Below, piece by piece: positions 8,215 to 16,181 of a stretch of DNA of 64,000 nt; within the stretch, counting starts at the first letter, position 1, and the number at the start of each line of letters is the position of its first letter. The DNA lies in NCBI RefSeq assembly GCF_019396345.1, contig NZ_JAHKRM010000007.1:124001-188000 (forward strand), in the 5' to 3' direction. Under the pieces are notes generated by a model. The model was not told the DNA's origin, ran no database searches, and was given only the letters and a program-made list of their open reading frames with translations. Both the position numbers and the translations under genes were made by a program. The stretch comes from Nonomuraea guangzhouensis. GTDB taxonomy: Bacteria > Actinomycetota > Actinomycetes > Streptosporangiales > Streptosporangiaceae.

Positions 8215-11200
8215 TCAGCCGGTTGGCACCTGTCGATGTCCTTTCACCGCGCGGCCGCTCGCCAGCCGGGCGTGGTACGCGGTGATCGAGCCGTCCAGGC
8301 TGCCGTCGTCGAGCTGCCACCGCTGCTCGAGCCGGCGGCACTCGTCCTTGCGGAACAGCGCGGGATTGTCGGTCAGCAGGTCGGCGAACGCCTGCTTCAG
8401 TCCGTCCTCGTCCGTGCCCCGCGGGGTGGGCAGGAGTGAGGCGAGCGTGGTCAGCTCACGGTCAGCGGTCGTCCGGCCCGCCTCGCGGACCAGCGTCACG
8501 AAGTCCCCGCACGGGATCGGGGCGATGGCCACGCCGGCGCGCAGCAGGACGTCGTCGAAGCAGACGCTCTCCGCGCGGAAGACGTGCAGGGTACGGCCCC
8601 AGGCGGCGCGGTCGCACACCGCCGCCGCCACGCGGGCCGCCACATAGTCGACCGGGGTGTAGTCGGACCGCGTGGCGACATCCGGCCGGACGCCCAGCCG
8701 CAGGAACGCCGACAGCAGCAGATGCGTGAACGCCACCGGGTTCGGATATCCGTTGTCCGCGCTCGGCATCACCTCGCCGAGCCTGAGCACGGTGACCAAC
8801 GCGCCCCGGCGCCGGGCCTCGGCGAGGTAACGTTCGGCGATCCACTTGGACCGGCTGTACCCGCCGGCGGGCGTCCTGGCGAGGGACGGTTCGTAGTCCT
8901 CGGGCAGCCGGTCGTCGTGCCGGAGCGCCTCATCCTGGAGCGCCGCGAGCGTCGACACATAGTGCACCGGTACGGGCCGGTAGGCCATCGCGAGCCGGAC
9001 CAGCTCGATGGTGCCCCGGACGTTGACCTGACGATGGGCGCGGTAGTCGAACAGGAAGTTGACCAGGGCGCCGTTGTGGAGCACCAGGTCGCAGGTGCGT
9101 GCCAGGTGTTCCCAGGTACGGGCGGCCAGCCCGAGGCCCGGTAACGCCAGGTCGCCCGCGAACCCCTCGAGCCGGTCGGCGAACCGCGGCTCCCAGAGGC
9201 CCCGCTCGATGAGCGCGCCGACGACCCTCGCGGTCGCGCCGGCGTCGTCGGCGGCCCGGGCGAGGCAGCGTACCCGCAGGTCGGTGCGGGCCAGCAGCTC
9301 ATGGACCAGGCGGCTGCCGACGAAGCCGGTCGCCCCGGTGACCAGGACGGTCCGCAGCTGCCCCGACCGGTCGGCGGGCCGGACGGGCTCGCCCTCGGGC
9401 ACCGTCGCGTCGCGGGCCATGAGCACGGACTCGTCCTCGATGGCCACGCCGTCGCGCCGCCGCCGTTCGATCAGCGGCGTCAGCTCGTCGGCGGTGGGGT
9501 GGTCGTACAGATCCTTGACGTCGACCCGCACGCCGCACTCCGCGGTGATCATGTGCACCACGGACAGGGCCTGGATGGAGTCGCCGCCCGCCTCCGCGAA
9601 GTGCGTGTCGGCGGTGAGGCCGGGCCGGCCGAGCGCCGACCGCAGCGTCCGCAGGACCTGGTCGGCCAGGGTCGCCGTCGGCGCGCTCTCGGCCAGCCGG
9701 GCAGTGTCCTCGGCGAGCCGGCCGTCGAGGACCGTCTGGAGCCGCCCGCGGTCGACCTTGCCGTTGTCGTTCAGCGGCATCTCCGGCAGCAGGAAGAAGT
9801 AGCGGGGCATGCTGGTCCTGGGCAGGGTGCGGCGCAGGTGCTCGCGGAGCCCGGTCTCGGTCAGGCCGCCACCGGAGGCGAACAACGCGAGCGCCTTCGT
9901 CCCTGCCTGCTCGGCCACCAGGACCTCGGCCTGCCGGACGCCGGGGCACCTCTCGGCCGCCACCTCGATCTCGCCCAGCTCGATCCGGACCCCGTGGATC
10001 TTGACCTGGAAGTCCTTGCGCCCGGAGAAGAACAACCGGCCCTCGTCGTCCAGATGACCGAGATCGCCGGTGAGATAGAGCCGGTCTCCGGGGATGCGCT
10101 CCGGAAACGGATTGCGGACGAACGCCTTGGCGGTGGCGGCGGGGTCACCTAGATACCCCTCGCCGAGGCAGTCGCCACCGATGGCGATCTCCCCGGTGGC
10201 ACCCGGTGGCACCGGACGCAGGTCGTCGTCGACCACCACGGCATAGCAGTTGTCGATCGGGCGGCCCAGCGGAATCGTGTCCCCATCGGCCCCGGACACG
10301 CGGTGGAAGACCATCCCGATGGACGCCTCCGTCGGCCCGTAGCCATTGGTCACCTCAAGGCCCGGCAGCAGCGCCATCAGCCGGTGCACCGCGTGCGAGT
10401 TGACCGCCTCGCTGCCGACGATGAGCCGCCGGAGCGACGAGAGCTTCCGCAGCGCCTGCTCGTCGCTGTCCACGATGGCCACCAGCGCGTTGAAGACGCT
10501 CGAGACGAAGTCCGCGGTCGTGATGCCGTACTCGGCGATCAGGTCGATGGTGTGCTGCAGGTTGAGGAACTCACCCTGTACGGGCAGGACGGTGTGGCCG
10601 CCCGTGGTCAGCGGCCAGAACAACTGCCAGAGCGAGGAGTCGGAGGTGTGCCTGCTGTTCTGCAGGACCACGTCGTCACCGGTCGCGGCGAAGTACCGCG
10701 TCATGAAGCGAAACCGGTTGGTCAGCCCCGCGTGCCGGTTCATCGCGCACTTCGGCGTGCCCGTGGTGCCCGAGGTGAAGTAGCCGTAGATCAGGTCGTC
10801 GGGGCCCACCGGCGCCGCCGCGCGCCGGGGCGCCGGGTCGATCCGGCCGACCTCGACGGTGACCGCGCGATGCCGTAACTCCCGCGGCAGCGCATCGGCG
10901 GTGGCGCACAGGATCGGCCCGGCCGGCAGCACCCCGAAGGTGTCGCGGATCCGGTCCTCCGGCCACGAGGGGTCGAGCGGTACGAAGGCCGCGCCCAGCT
11001 TCATCAGCGCCAGGTAGGTGATAGGCAGTTCCAGGGAGTTGACCAGCAGGACCGCGACCACGTCGCCCTTGCCCACGCCATGCTCGGCCAGCGTGGCCGC
11101 CAGGCCGTTCACCAGCCCGTCCAGCTGCCGATAGGTGAGCATCCGGCCGTCGAACGTCACCGCCGGGCGCTCGGGATGGCGGTCGACCTGCTCCTCGATC

Positions 11201-11268
11201 AGCGCCCAGATCGGCTGGAACGCCCCGAAGTCAACTGCTTGGCCGGCGAAGCTCTGGAGTCCGGTCAT
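8215..11268 (-). CDS. NRPS-like adenylation-carrier-thioester reductase (A-T-R) protein
   Basis: The protein has about 1017 residues and three domains. The adenylation domain (about 15-510) has YFTSGTTGTPKCAMN, NGYGPTEASIG, LYLTGDLGHLDDEG, SGRKDFQVKIHGVRIELGE and a lysine in LNDNGKVDRG. The carrier domain (about 535-605) has FAEAGGDSIQALSVV with the phosphopantetheine serine. The C-terminal SDR-type reductase starts LVTGATGFVGSRLVHEL and has YSRSKWIAER. There is no condensation domain, so this is a carboxylate-reductase-like unit releasing an aldehyde or alcohol. By-eye alignment of the specificity pocket puts Asp at the alpha-amine position, suggesting an amino-acid substrate; the remaining code is not one I can assign. 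I chose the ATG at 11268 because GGGGAGAGGTGGAG lies directly upstream; an in-frame ATG at 11340 lacks one. Confidence 0.88.
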   Translation of the reverse strand: MTGLQSFAGQAVDFGAFQPIWALIEEQVDRHPERPAVTFDGRMLTYRQLDGLVNGLAATLAEHGVGKGDVVAVLLVNSLELPITYLALMKLGAAFVPLDPSWPEDRIRDTFGVLPAGPILCATADALPRELRHRAVTVEVGRIDPAPRRAAAPVGPDDLIYGYFTSGTTGTPKCAMNRHAGLTNRFRFMTRYFAATGDDVVLQNSRHTSDSSLWQLFWPLTTGGHTVLPVQGEFLNLQHTIDLIAEYGITTADFVSSVFNALVAIVDSDEQALRKLSSLRRLIVGSEAVNSHAVHRLMALLPGLEVTNGYGPTEASIGMVFHRVSGADGDTIPLGRPIDNCYAVVVDDDLRPVPPGATGEIAIGGDCLGEGYLGDPAATAKAFVRNPFPERIPGDRLYLTGDLGHLDDEGRLFFSGRKDFQVKIHGVRIELGEIEVAAERCPGVRQAEVLVAEQAGTKALALFASGGGLTETGLREHLRRTLPRTSMPRYFFLLPEMPLNDNGKVDRGRLQTVLDGRLAEDTARLAESAPTATLADQVLRTLRSALGRPGLTADTHFAEAGGDSIQALSVVHMITAECGVRVDVKDLYDHPTADELTPLIERRRRDGVAIEDESVLMARDATVPEGEPVRPADRSGQLRTVLVTGATGFVGSRLVHELLARTDLRVRCLARAADDAGATARVVGALIERGLWEPRFADRLEGFAGDLALPGLGLAARTWEHLARTCDLVLHNGALVNFLFDYRAHRQVNVRGTIELVRLAMAYRPVPVHYVSTLAALQDEALRHDDRLPEDYEPSLARTPAGGYSRSKWIAERYLAEARRRGALVTVLRLGEVMPSADNGYPNPVAFTHLLLSAFLRLGVRPDVATRSDYTPVDYVAARVAAAVCDRAAWGRTLHVFRAESVCFDDVLLRAGVAIAPIPCGDFVTLVREAGRTTADRELTTLASLLPTPRGTDEDGLKQAFADLLTDNPALFRKDECRRLEQRWQLDDGSLDGSITAYHARLASGRAVKGHRQVPTG

Positions 11269-11350
11269 CTCCACCTCTCCCCAAGGAATGCCCCCGTGCC
11301 GGCCGGGCCCCTGCTGAACCTGGGCCGGTGCCACGCCCATGCCGCCCTAC

Positions 11351-12493
11351 TCATAGGCGTTCCATGTCGTTCCATGTACGCAGGTCAAGCAGCGGGCGTT
11401 CCGGTGAGAGGTGGGCGTACGCGGCATCCGCCGGCGTGCGCCGTGCCGCCGCGGCGGCGATCTGGCCGACGGCGGGTGCGGTCTGAACCCCGTAACCACT
11501 GAGCGCGGCCAGCCAGACGAAGCCCGGCGCGTCCGGTGTCTCGCCGACCACCGGCGTGTCGTCCGCCACCGCGCTACGCAGGCCGGCCCACGCGTGCCGG
11601 ACACTGCGGATCTCCAACGTGGTGGCCTTGTGTAATCGCTCCACGGCGATCGCGACGTCAAGGTCGTCCGGACGGACGTCCCCGGGTGGCATCGGTGTCG
11701 CGTCGGCCGGTGAGATGAGCAGCCGTCCCGACTCGGGCTTGAAGTAGAAGGTGTCCGCCACGTCGGTGACCATCGGCCAGCGGGTCGCGTCGACTCCGCC
11801 GGGCAGATCGGCGAGGAAGGCGGTGCGGCGCAGCGGCCGCAGGCCGACGGGCCGCACCCCCGCGAGCCCGGCCACCTCGTCGGCCCACGCGCCGGCCGCG
11901 TTGACCACGGTCGGCGCGGCGAACTCGCCCGCGTCGGTGACCGCCCGCCAGAGCCCGCCGCGCCGGAACAGACCCCGCACCCGCGCCGAGGTGATCACCT
12001 GGCCGCCGCGCGCCCGGATGCCGCGGAGAAAGCCCTGGTGGAGCGCGTCCACGTCGATGTCCATCGCCGCGGGTTTCAGCATGGCGCGGCTGTACCACCC
12101 GGACCGCACGATCGGGCACCGCCGACGCACCTCGTCGGGGTCGATTTCACGGACCGGGGTGGGCGCCGACAGCCCGTCGGCCAGCATCTCGGCGAACCGC
12201 TCCGCCGCGTCCACCGCGCCGGCCGGGCACAGCGTGAGCACGCCACGCGGGGTCAGCAGCGGAGCGTCCGTGAATCCGGGTGGTGGTGTGGTGAGAAACG
12301 GGCGGCTCGCGGCGGTGAGCGCTCGTACGGCCTGGTTGCCGAAATACTCGGAGAAGAGCGCGGCGGACCGTCCGGTCGAGTGGTAGCCGGGGGCCCGCTC
12401 CATCTCGAGCAGCGTCACACCGCCGGACTCAGCGAGGAAGTATCCAGCGCTGGCACCGGCCACCCCGCCGCCCACGATGAGAAAGTCTCTCAC
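11351..12493 (-). CDS. FAD-dependent D-amino-acid dehydrogenase, DauA (D-arginine dehydrogenase)-like
   Basis: The product is a 380-residue DAO-family flavoenzyme. It has the dinucleotide fold GGGVAGASAGYFL at the N-terminus, then GYHSTGRSAALFSE, DIDVDALHQGFLRGIRARGG, VVNAAGAWADEVAGLAGVRP, HAWAGLRSAVADDTPV and a C-terminal SGYGVQTAPAVG. These segments closely track Pseudomonas D-arginine dehydrogenase, which oxidises basic D-amino acids to imino acids. It is the first gene of the operon. The start is GTG at 12493 with no clear ribosome site. A TATGAT box on the minus strand at 12505-12510 would start transcription only a few bases upstream, suggesting a leaderless message. It probably supplies or edits the amino- or keto-acid used by the next gene. 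The true substrate is unknown. Confidence 0.85.
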   Translation of the reverse strand: MRDFLIVGGGVAGASAGYFLAESGGVTLLEMERAPGYHSTGRSAALFSEYFGNQAVRALTAASRPFLTTPPPGFTDAPLLTPRGVLTLCPAGAVDAAERFAEMLADGLSAPTPVREIDPDEVRRRCPIVRSGWYSRAMLKPAAMDIDVDALHQGFLRGIRARGGQVITSARVRGLFRRGGLWRAVTDAGEFAAPTVVNAAGAWADEVAGLAGVRPVGLRPLRRTAFLADLPGGVDATRWPMVTDVADTFYFKPESGRLLISPADATPMPPGDVRPDDLDVAIAVERLHKATTLEIRSVRHAWAGLRSAVADDTPVVGETPDAPGFVWLAALSGYGVQTAPAVGQIAAAAARRTPADAAYAHLSPERPLLDLRTWNDMERL

Positions 12494-12504
12494 GGTGGTA
12501 ATCG

Positions 12505-12510
12505 ATCATA
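12505..12510 (-). promoter_or_regulatory. Candidate -10 box of the encapsulin operon
   Basis: The minus strand reads TATGAT 12 bp before the GTG of the DauA-like gene, which would place the transcription start about 5 bp from the start codon. No good -35 is seen at 17 bp. The rest of the region up to 12787 is AT-rich by local standards and holds a 7-bp inverted repeat (TCCTGAC at 12543, GTCAGGA at 12562), a possible regulator site, but no gene. Confidence 0.4.
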
Positions 12511-12821
12511 CTTCCGGCTGGACTCGCAAATATTTTCTACATTCCTGACTATTCGTCGATTGTCAGGAGGAATCTGGGTGGCGCGGCCGGGGCGCTGTAA
12601 GCGCAGGTCACGGGTATGGTGCATGACGTTAGGCGATGGACGATCTTCCGAAACTGATTCTGGTCAAATTAGATAAAAGGCGTGATAGGTCGCTAACTTT
12701 CCGTTTTCAGGATATGGACGTCTTTTAGGCTGGTTTAGCGATTGCTGAATATTCTGGCGTTATGGAGCGTTCCTGATAATCGCCTATCTAGCCGGTGTCG
12801 GGGTCAATGGGCTCTTTAAGA

Positions 12822-12857
12822 CCGAAACCTCCGCGGGCGTGACCGCGGAGGTTTCGG
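12822..12857. terminator. Perfect 15-bp hairpin, terminator-like
   Basis: CCGAAACCTCCGCGG at 12822-12836 and its exact complement at 12843-12857 enclose a 6-nt loop. No T-run follows on either strand, as is common for actinomycete terminators. It sits between divergent transcription units, where no coding gene ends, so it may insulate the encapsulin operon, end an unseen small RNA, or act as an attenuator in a leader. Confidence 0.6.
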
Positions 12858-12948
12858 CTGTGCGGAGGGTGGCTTGTGGCCGGGTTCGGCGTCCCGGAGG
12901 TCCTCTGCACCGATGCCCCGGCAGCGAAACTACATAACGTAACCATTT

Positions 12949-13001
12949 GACTACAGAATGCTGCCATACGTAGATACCTACGTACCCCGAAATAGGTAGT
13001 C
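12949..13001. promoter_or_regulatory. Nested dyad-symmetric operator-like region
   Basis: A perfect inverted repeat TACGTAG-ATAC-CTACGTA (12967-12984) is enclosed by GACTAC (12949-12954) and GTAGTC (12996-13001). The two dyads share the same centre within half a base. The block lies 100-150 bp before the RsbW-like gene in an otherwise empty stretch (12858-13099). Nested palindromes of this kind are typical of dimer- or tetramer-binding repressors, but no regulator can be named. Confidence 0.4.
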
Positions 13002-13099
13002 ATATGGGGATTTATCACATCTCGCCGTTGCGGGCTGTGAGGGAGGCTGGTGGCCAAAGCACCAGTTCAGCCCGGAAGTGAGGATCGAGGCTCCGCGCC

Positions 13100-13660
13100 A
13101 TGTATAAGCATCAGCCCCCCGAATCCGCCCCCCTACGTTCCCGAACGCGAGGCGCCACGCTTCGCCGCCTACTGCTTGGAGCAGGGATGGGGTCTGCGCT
13201 GTCTGGGGATGGTGTGCATGGCCGGCACAGGTTCAGGTCCACGGCTGAGGATGACCGCCTCGCCGGAGCGCGACGGGTGGCCTCATGGAGGCTCCCGCAC
13301 AAGCCCGGCTCCGTACCCAAGGCGCGTCACCTGACCCGTGAGCTGCTGATCGACTGGGGTTACCCCGGCCAGGGCGATGTCGCGGAGCTGCTCGTCAGCG
13401 AGCTGGTCACCAACGCGCTGAAATACGTGAAGGGGACCGTCGACCTCAGCTTCTCCGCTGAGGACGGGCTGCTGCGCATCGAGGTCGAGGACACCAATCC
13501 CGAACTGCCGCAGGTGGGTGCGGCACCCCGCCCGGACGACGAGCGAGGCCACGGGCTCCGCTTGGTCGAGATGCTGTCGTGCTGCTGGGGCAGCGTACGC
13601 ACCGGCCGGGGAAAGGTCGTCTGGTTCGAACTGCCCGCCTGTGCCATCGCCGAAGGCTGA
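13100..13660 (+). CDS. RsbW-like ATP-binding protein (HATPase_c_2), anti-sigma kinase type
   Basis: The protein has 186 residues. Its C-terminal about 110 residues form a GHKL ATPase domain: N-box ELLVSELVTNALKYVKG (about 97-113), G1 IEVEDTNPELP and G2 GHGLRLVEML. Actinomycetes carry many such single-domain kinases, which act in partner-switching control of sigma factors, or as orphans near regulators. The first about 70 residues are R/S/G-rich and unlikely to fold; homologues usually begin near SWRLPHKPGSVPKARHL, so the true start may be downstream of the ATG at 13100. It ends facing the STAND gene, with a hairpin between them. Confidence 0.75.
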   Translation: MYKHQPPESAPLRSRTRGATLRRLLLGAGMGSALSGDGVHGRHRFRSTAEDDRLAGARRVASWRLPHKPGSVPKARHLTRELLIDWGYPGQGDVAELLVSELVTNALKYVKGTVDLSFSAEDGLLRIEVEDTNPELPQVGAAPRPDDERGHGLRLVEMLSCCWGSVRTGRGKVVWFELPACAIAEG

Positions 13661-13820
13661 GCCCGCGAGTCCGCACTCCTGAAAGGCTACGAGAGAGCTT
13701 CCATGCGTCAGATCCGTGTTCACAAACGCCCCATCCGCACGACCGACAATCGGCCAGATCTGCGGACGCCGTCAGGACGGCGGTTGCCGTACTGACCCAT
13801 GAGCCACTGTGGACCCCCTC

Positions 13821-13877
13821 AGAAAGGGACGCCGGCACCGATCGGATCACCACCGAGATCGGGCCGGCGTTCCTTCT
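13821..13877. terminator. Bidirectional terminator hairpin
   Basis: ACGCCGGC at 13829-13836 pairs with GCCGGCGT at 13863-13870. The stem extends outward as AGAAAGGG against TCCTTCT, and inside it CCGATC (13838) pairs with GATCGG (13857). It lies between convergent stops at 13660 and 13893 and would end both transcripts. Confidence 0.6.
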
Positions 13878-13892
13878 GATCTGGAGCAATGG

Positions 13893-15956
13893 TCATTCTG
13901 TGTCGGACTGCTCGATCGCGTAGGTGATCGCCCGTTCCACCCCGAGCCGCGACCCTTGGCGGAAGACCGCCGAGAACGCCCGTCCACCCAGTTCGGCACG
14001 GGCCCGCGCCATGCACTGCTCGTGCCCGCGTACGTGCGGGAACAGCCGGGTCGGCGAGGCGCCCATCGCCCGCCACAGCGGGTGGGCGGTGCCGAGTATC
14101 CGGGCCGCGCGCTCATAGCGGCCCTGCGCGCAGGCGGTCCAGGCCAGGACCTCCAGGCATTGCGTGAGGCCCCACCGGTCGTTGATCAAGCTCCGGAACT
14201 CGGCCGCCTCCCTCATCAGGGACTCGGTCCTGCGCCAGTCGCCCTGGTTCCACGCGGCGATGCCCAGAGCGAACAGCGCGTACCCGCGTGACACCTGGGC
14301 GTGCCGCGCCTCGGACAGCGCGAGGAACCGCTCGCTCAGGCTGATGCCGAGCTCCGGGACCTCGGCCGAGCCATAGGCGGCGGCGTAGAAGAGATTGATG
14401 CTGGCGGCATCGACGTCTCCACCGGCCAGGTGTTCGGCACGCGCCTTCTCCAGGAGCTCGAGGCCCTGCTTGGGGTCGCCTGCCGAGAACGCGGCGATGC
14501 CCGATACCTGGGTGGCGAACGCGATGGCCGACCTGTCGCCCAGCCGCCGGGCCAAGGCATGACATTCCGCCAGCCGCGGCATGGCCGCCTTCAGGTCGCC
14601 CTGATGGAGGGCCAGCAGGCCGTCGGCCCACAGGGCCTTGGCCCGCGTGGAGTTCGCCTCCGGCAGGAGTTGCAGGCCACGCTCCAGCCAGTGCCGGCCT
14701 TCGGTGATGGAACCGGCGATGATCCAGAAGACCCACAGCGCCGAGGCGATCTCCAGCCCCACAGCGGCCCGGGCCGCCCGGCCGAAGCACAGGTCGAGCG
14801 CGACGCGCAGGTTGGGACTGTCCAACTGCAGGGTCCGAAAGCCCTCGAGCTGATGGGGAGAGAGCCGCTCCAGCCGGTGCCGCTCGACCACGTGCCGGTA
14901 GTAATCGACATATCGGCTGCCCAGCTTCGTCGTCTCGGCGAAGGTCAGTCGCTCACGGCCGTACGCGCGGATGCTGTCGAGCATGTGGTAGCGCACCCCG
15001 ACCTCTCGCTGCTGCGCGATGACCACGGATTTGTCCACCAATCCGGCGATCAGATCGATGACCTCCGGCTGGTCGATCTCCGTTCCCGCGCAGATCGCCT
15101 CCGCCGCCTCAAGTTCGACGCCGCCGGCGAAGATCGACAGCCGGCTCCACAACCGCTGCTCGGCCTGGCAACACAGCCCGAAACTCCAGTCCAGGGTCCC
15201 GCGCAGCGACTGGTGCCGGGGCAGCGCGGAGCCGGCGTGCTCGGCCGGCACCTCGAAGTGCTGGTCCAGTTCCCGCATCAGCTGCTCCACCGGCGTCGTA
15301 CGCAGCCGTGCCGCGGCCAGCTCGATCGCCAGCGGGATGCCCTCAAGGCGCTGGGCCAGCCGGGCCACCGTCCCGGCGTTGGCCGCGTCGACGGCGAACT
15401 CGGGTTGTACCTGCGCCGCTCGCTCCACGAACAGGCGGACCGCGCCGTGCCGGAGGACGTCGCGTACCGTGGTGCCGGAATCAGGCACCGACAGGGGCGG
15501 CACGTTCAGCACCTGCTCGCCGTACACACCGAGCGCCTGCCGGCTGGTCGCCAGGATCCGCAGCCGCGGGGCGCCGCGCAGCAGGCCGCTCGTCAGGTGG
15601 GCGCACGCCTCCAGCAGGTGCTCGCAGTTGTCCAGCACCAGCAGCATCCGTCTGTCGGCCAGGTAGTTCACCAGCGTGGTCATGGAGGAGGGGGCTACCT
15701 CCCGCAAGCCGAGCGCGGCGGCGACGGTCGGCTCCAGCAGGTCGCTGTCCTCGAGAGAGGCCAGCTCGACCAGCTCCACCCCGTGCGGGAACGTCCGCCG
15801 CAGGGCCATGGCCGCCTGCACGGCCAGCCGGGTCTTGCCGACTCCGCCGGTGCCCGTCAAGGTCAGCAACCGGGTGCCGGCCAGCATGCGGCGGATGGCC
15901 GACAGCTCGTGCCTACGCCCGATGAGGCCGGGTACGGCTACCGATGGACTCGACAT
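13893..15956 (-). CDS. STAND-type ATPase/TPR protein, LuxR-like regulator lacking the HTH
   Basis: The product has 687 residues. It has a P-loop LTGTGGVGKTRLAV (about 33-46), Walker B MLLVLDNCEHLL, the sensor ILATSRQALG and GIPLAIELAAARLR, then a winged-helix-like segment (QSLRGTLDWSFGL) and a C-terminal helical/TPR region to about 670. This matches, domain for domain, the 787-residue neighbour at 16182, except that it stops where the neighbour has its LuxR-type DNA-binding domain. It therefore cannot bind DNA by itself as written. It may modulate or hetero-oligomerise with its neighbour. The two are divergent from a 225-bp region with mirrored promoter-like repeats. Confidence 0.8.
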   Translation of the reverse strand: MSSPSVAVPGLIGRRHELSAIRRMLAGTRLLTLTGTGGVGKTRLAVQAAMALRRTFPHGVELVELASLEDSDLLEPTVAAALGLREVAPSSMTTLVNYLADRRMLLVLDNCEHLLEACAHLTSGLLRGAPRLRILATSRQALGVYGEQVLNVPPLSVPDSGTTVRDVLRHGAVRLFVERAAQVQPEFAVDAANAGTVARLAQRLEGIPLAIELAAARLRTTPVEQLMRELDQHFEVPAEHAGSALPRHQSLRGTLDWSFGLCCQAEQRLWSRLSIFAGGVELEAAEAICAGTEIDQPEVIDLIAGLVDKSVVIAQQREVGVRYHMLDSIRAYGRERLTFAETTKLGSRYVDYYRHVVERHRLERLSPHQLEGFRTLQLDSPNLRVALDLCFGRAARAAVGLEIASALWVFWIIAGSITEGRHWLERGLQLLPEANSTRAKALWADGLLALHQGDLKAAMPRLAECHALARRLGDRSAIAFATQVSGIAAFSAGDPKQGLELLEKARAEHLAGGDVDAASINLFYAAAYGSAEVPELGISLSERFLALSEARHAQVSRGYALFALGIAAWNQGDWRRTESLMREAAEFRSLINDRWGLTQCLEVLAWTACAQGRYERAARILGTAHPLWRAMGASPTRLFPHVRGHEQCMARARAELGGRAFSAVFRQGSRLGVERAITYAIEQSDTE

Positions 15957-16041
15957 GGCCGGTTCTTGGTGCCTGTCACCACCACATTCACCCCACGTGG
16001 TAGGCGGGTCACCTCATGCTTCGGTAACCGCGCCATCACCA

Positions 16042-16119
16042 CCAGGTTATGTCCACGCGTCCAGATGCACCACCGCGCTCCCGGCTCTGTGCGCCGGAAT
16101 CGGCCTGGGCATAACCTGG
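16042..16119. promoter_or_regulatory. Mirrored promoter/operator repeats between the two STAND genes
   Basis: CCAGGTTATG at 16042-16051 and CATAACCTGG at 16110-16119 are exact inverted copies, and both are followed outward by (A)TGGTG. Each contains TAACCT in the outward direction, which fits a -10 box for the gene on its side, leaving leaders of about 58 and 80 nt. The symmetry around 16080 suggests duplicated promoters or a shared regulator bound at both sites. Confidence 0.5.
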
Positions 16120-16181
16120 ATGGTGAGAGGCCCGGATATCGCGCTTTGGTGACCTGCTGACGGGCCGACAAGAGGGCGTCG

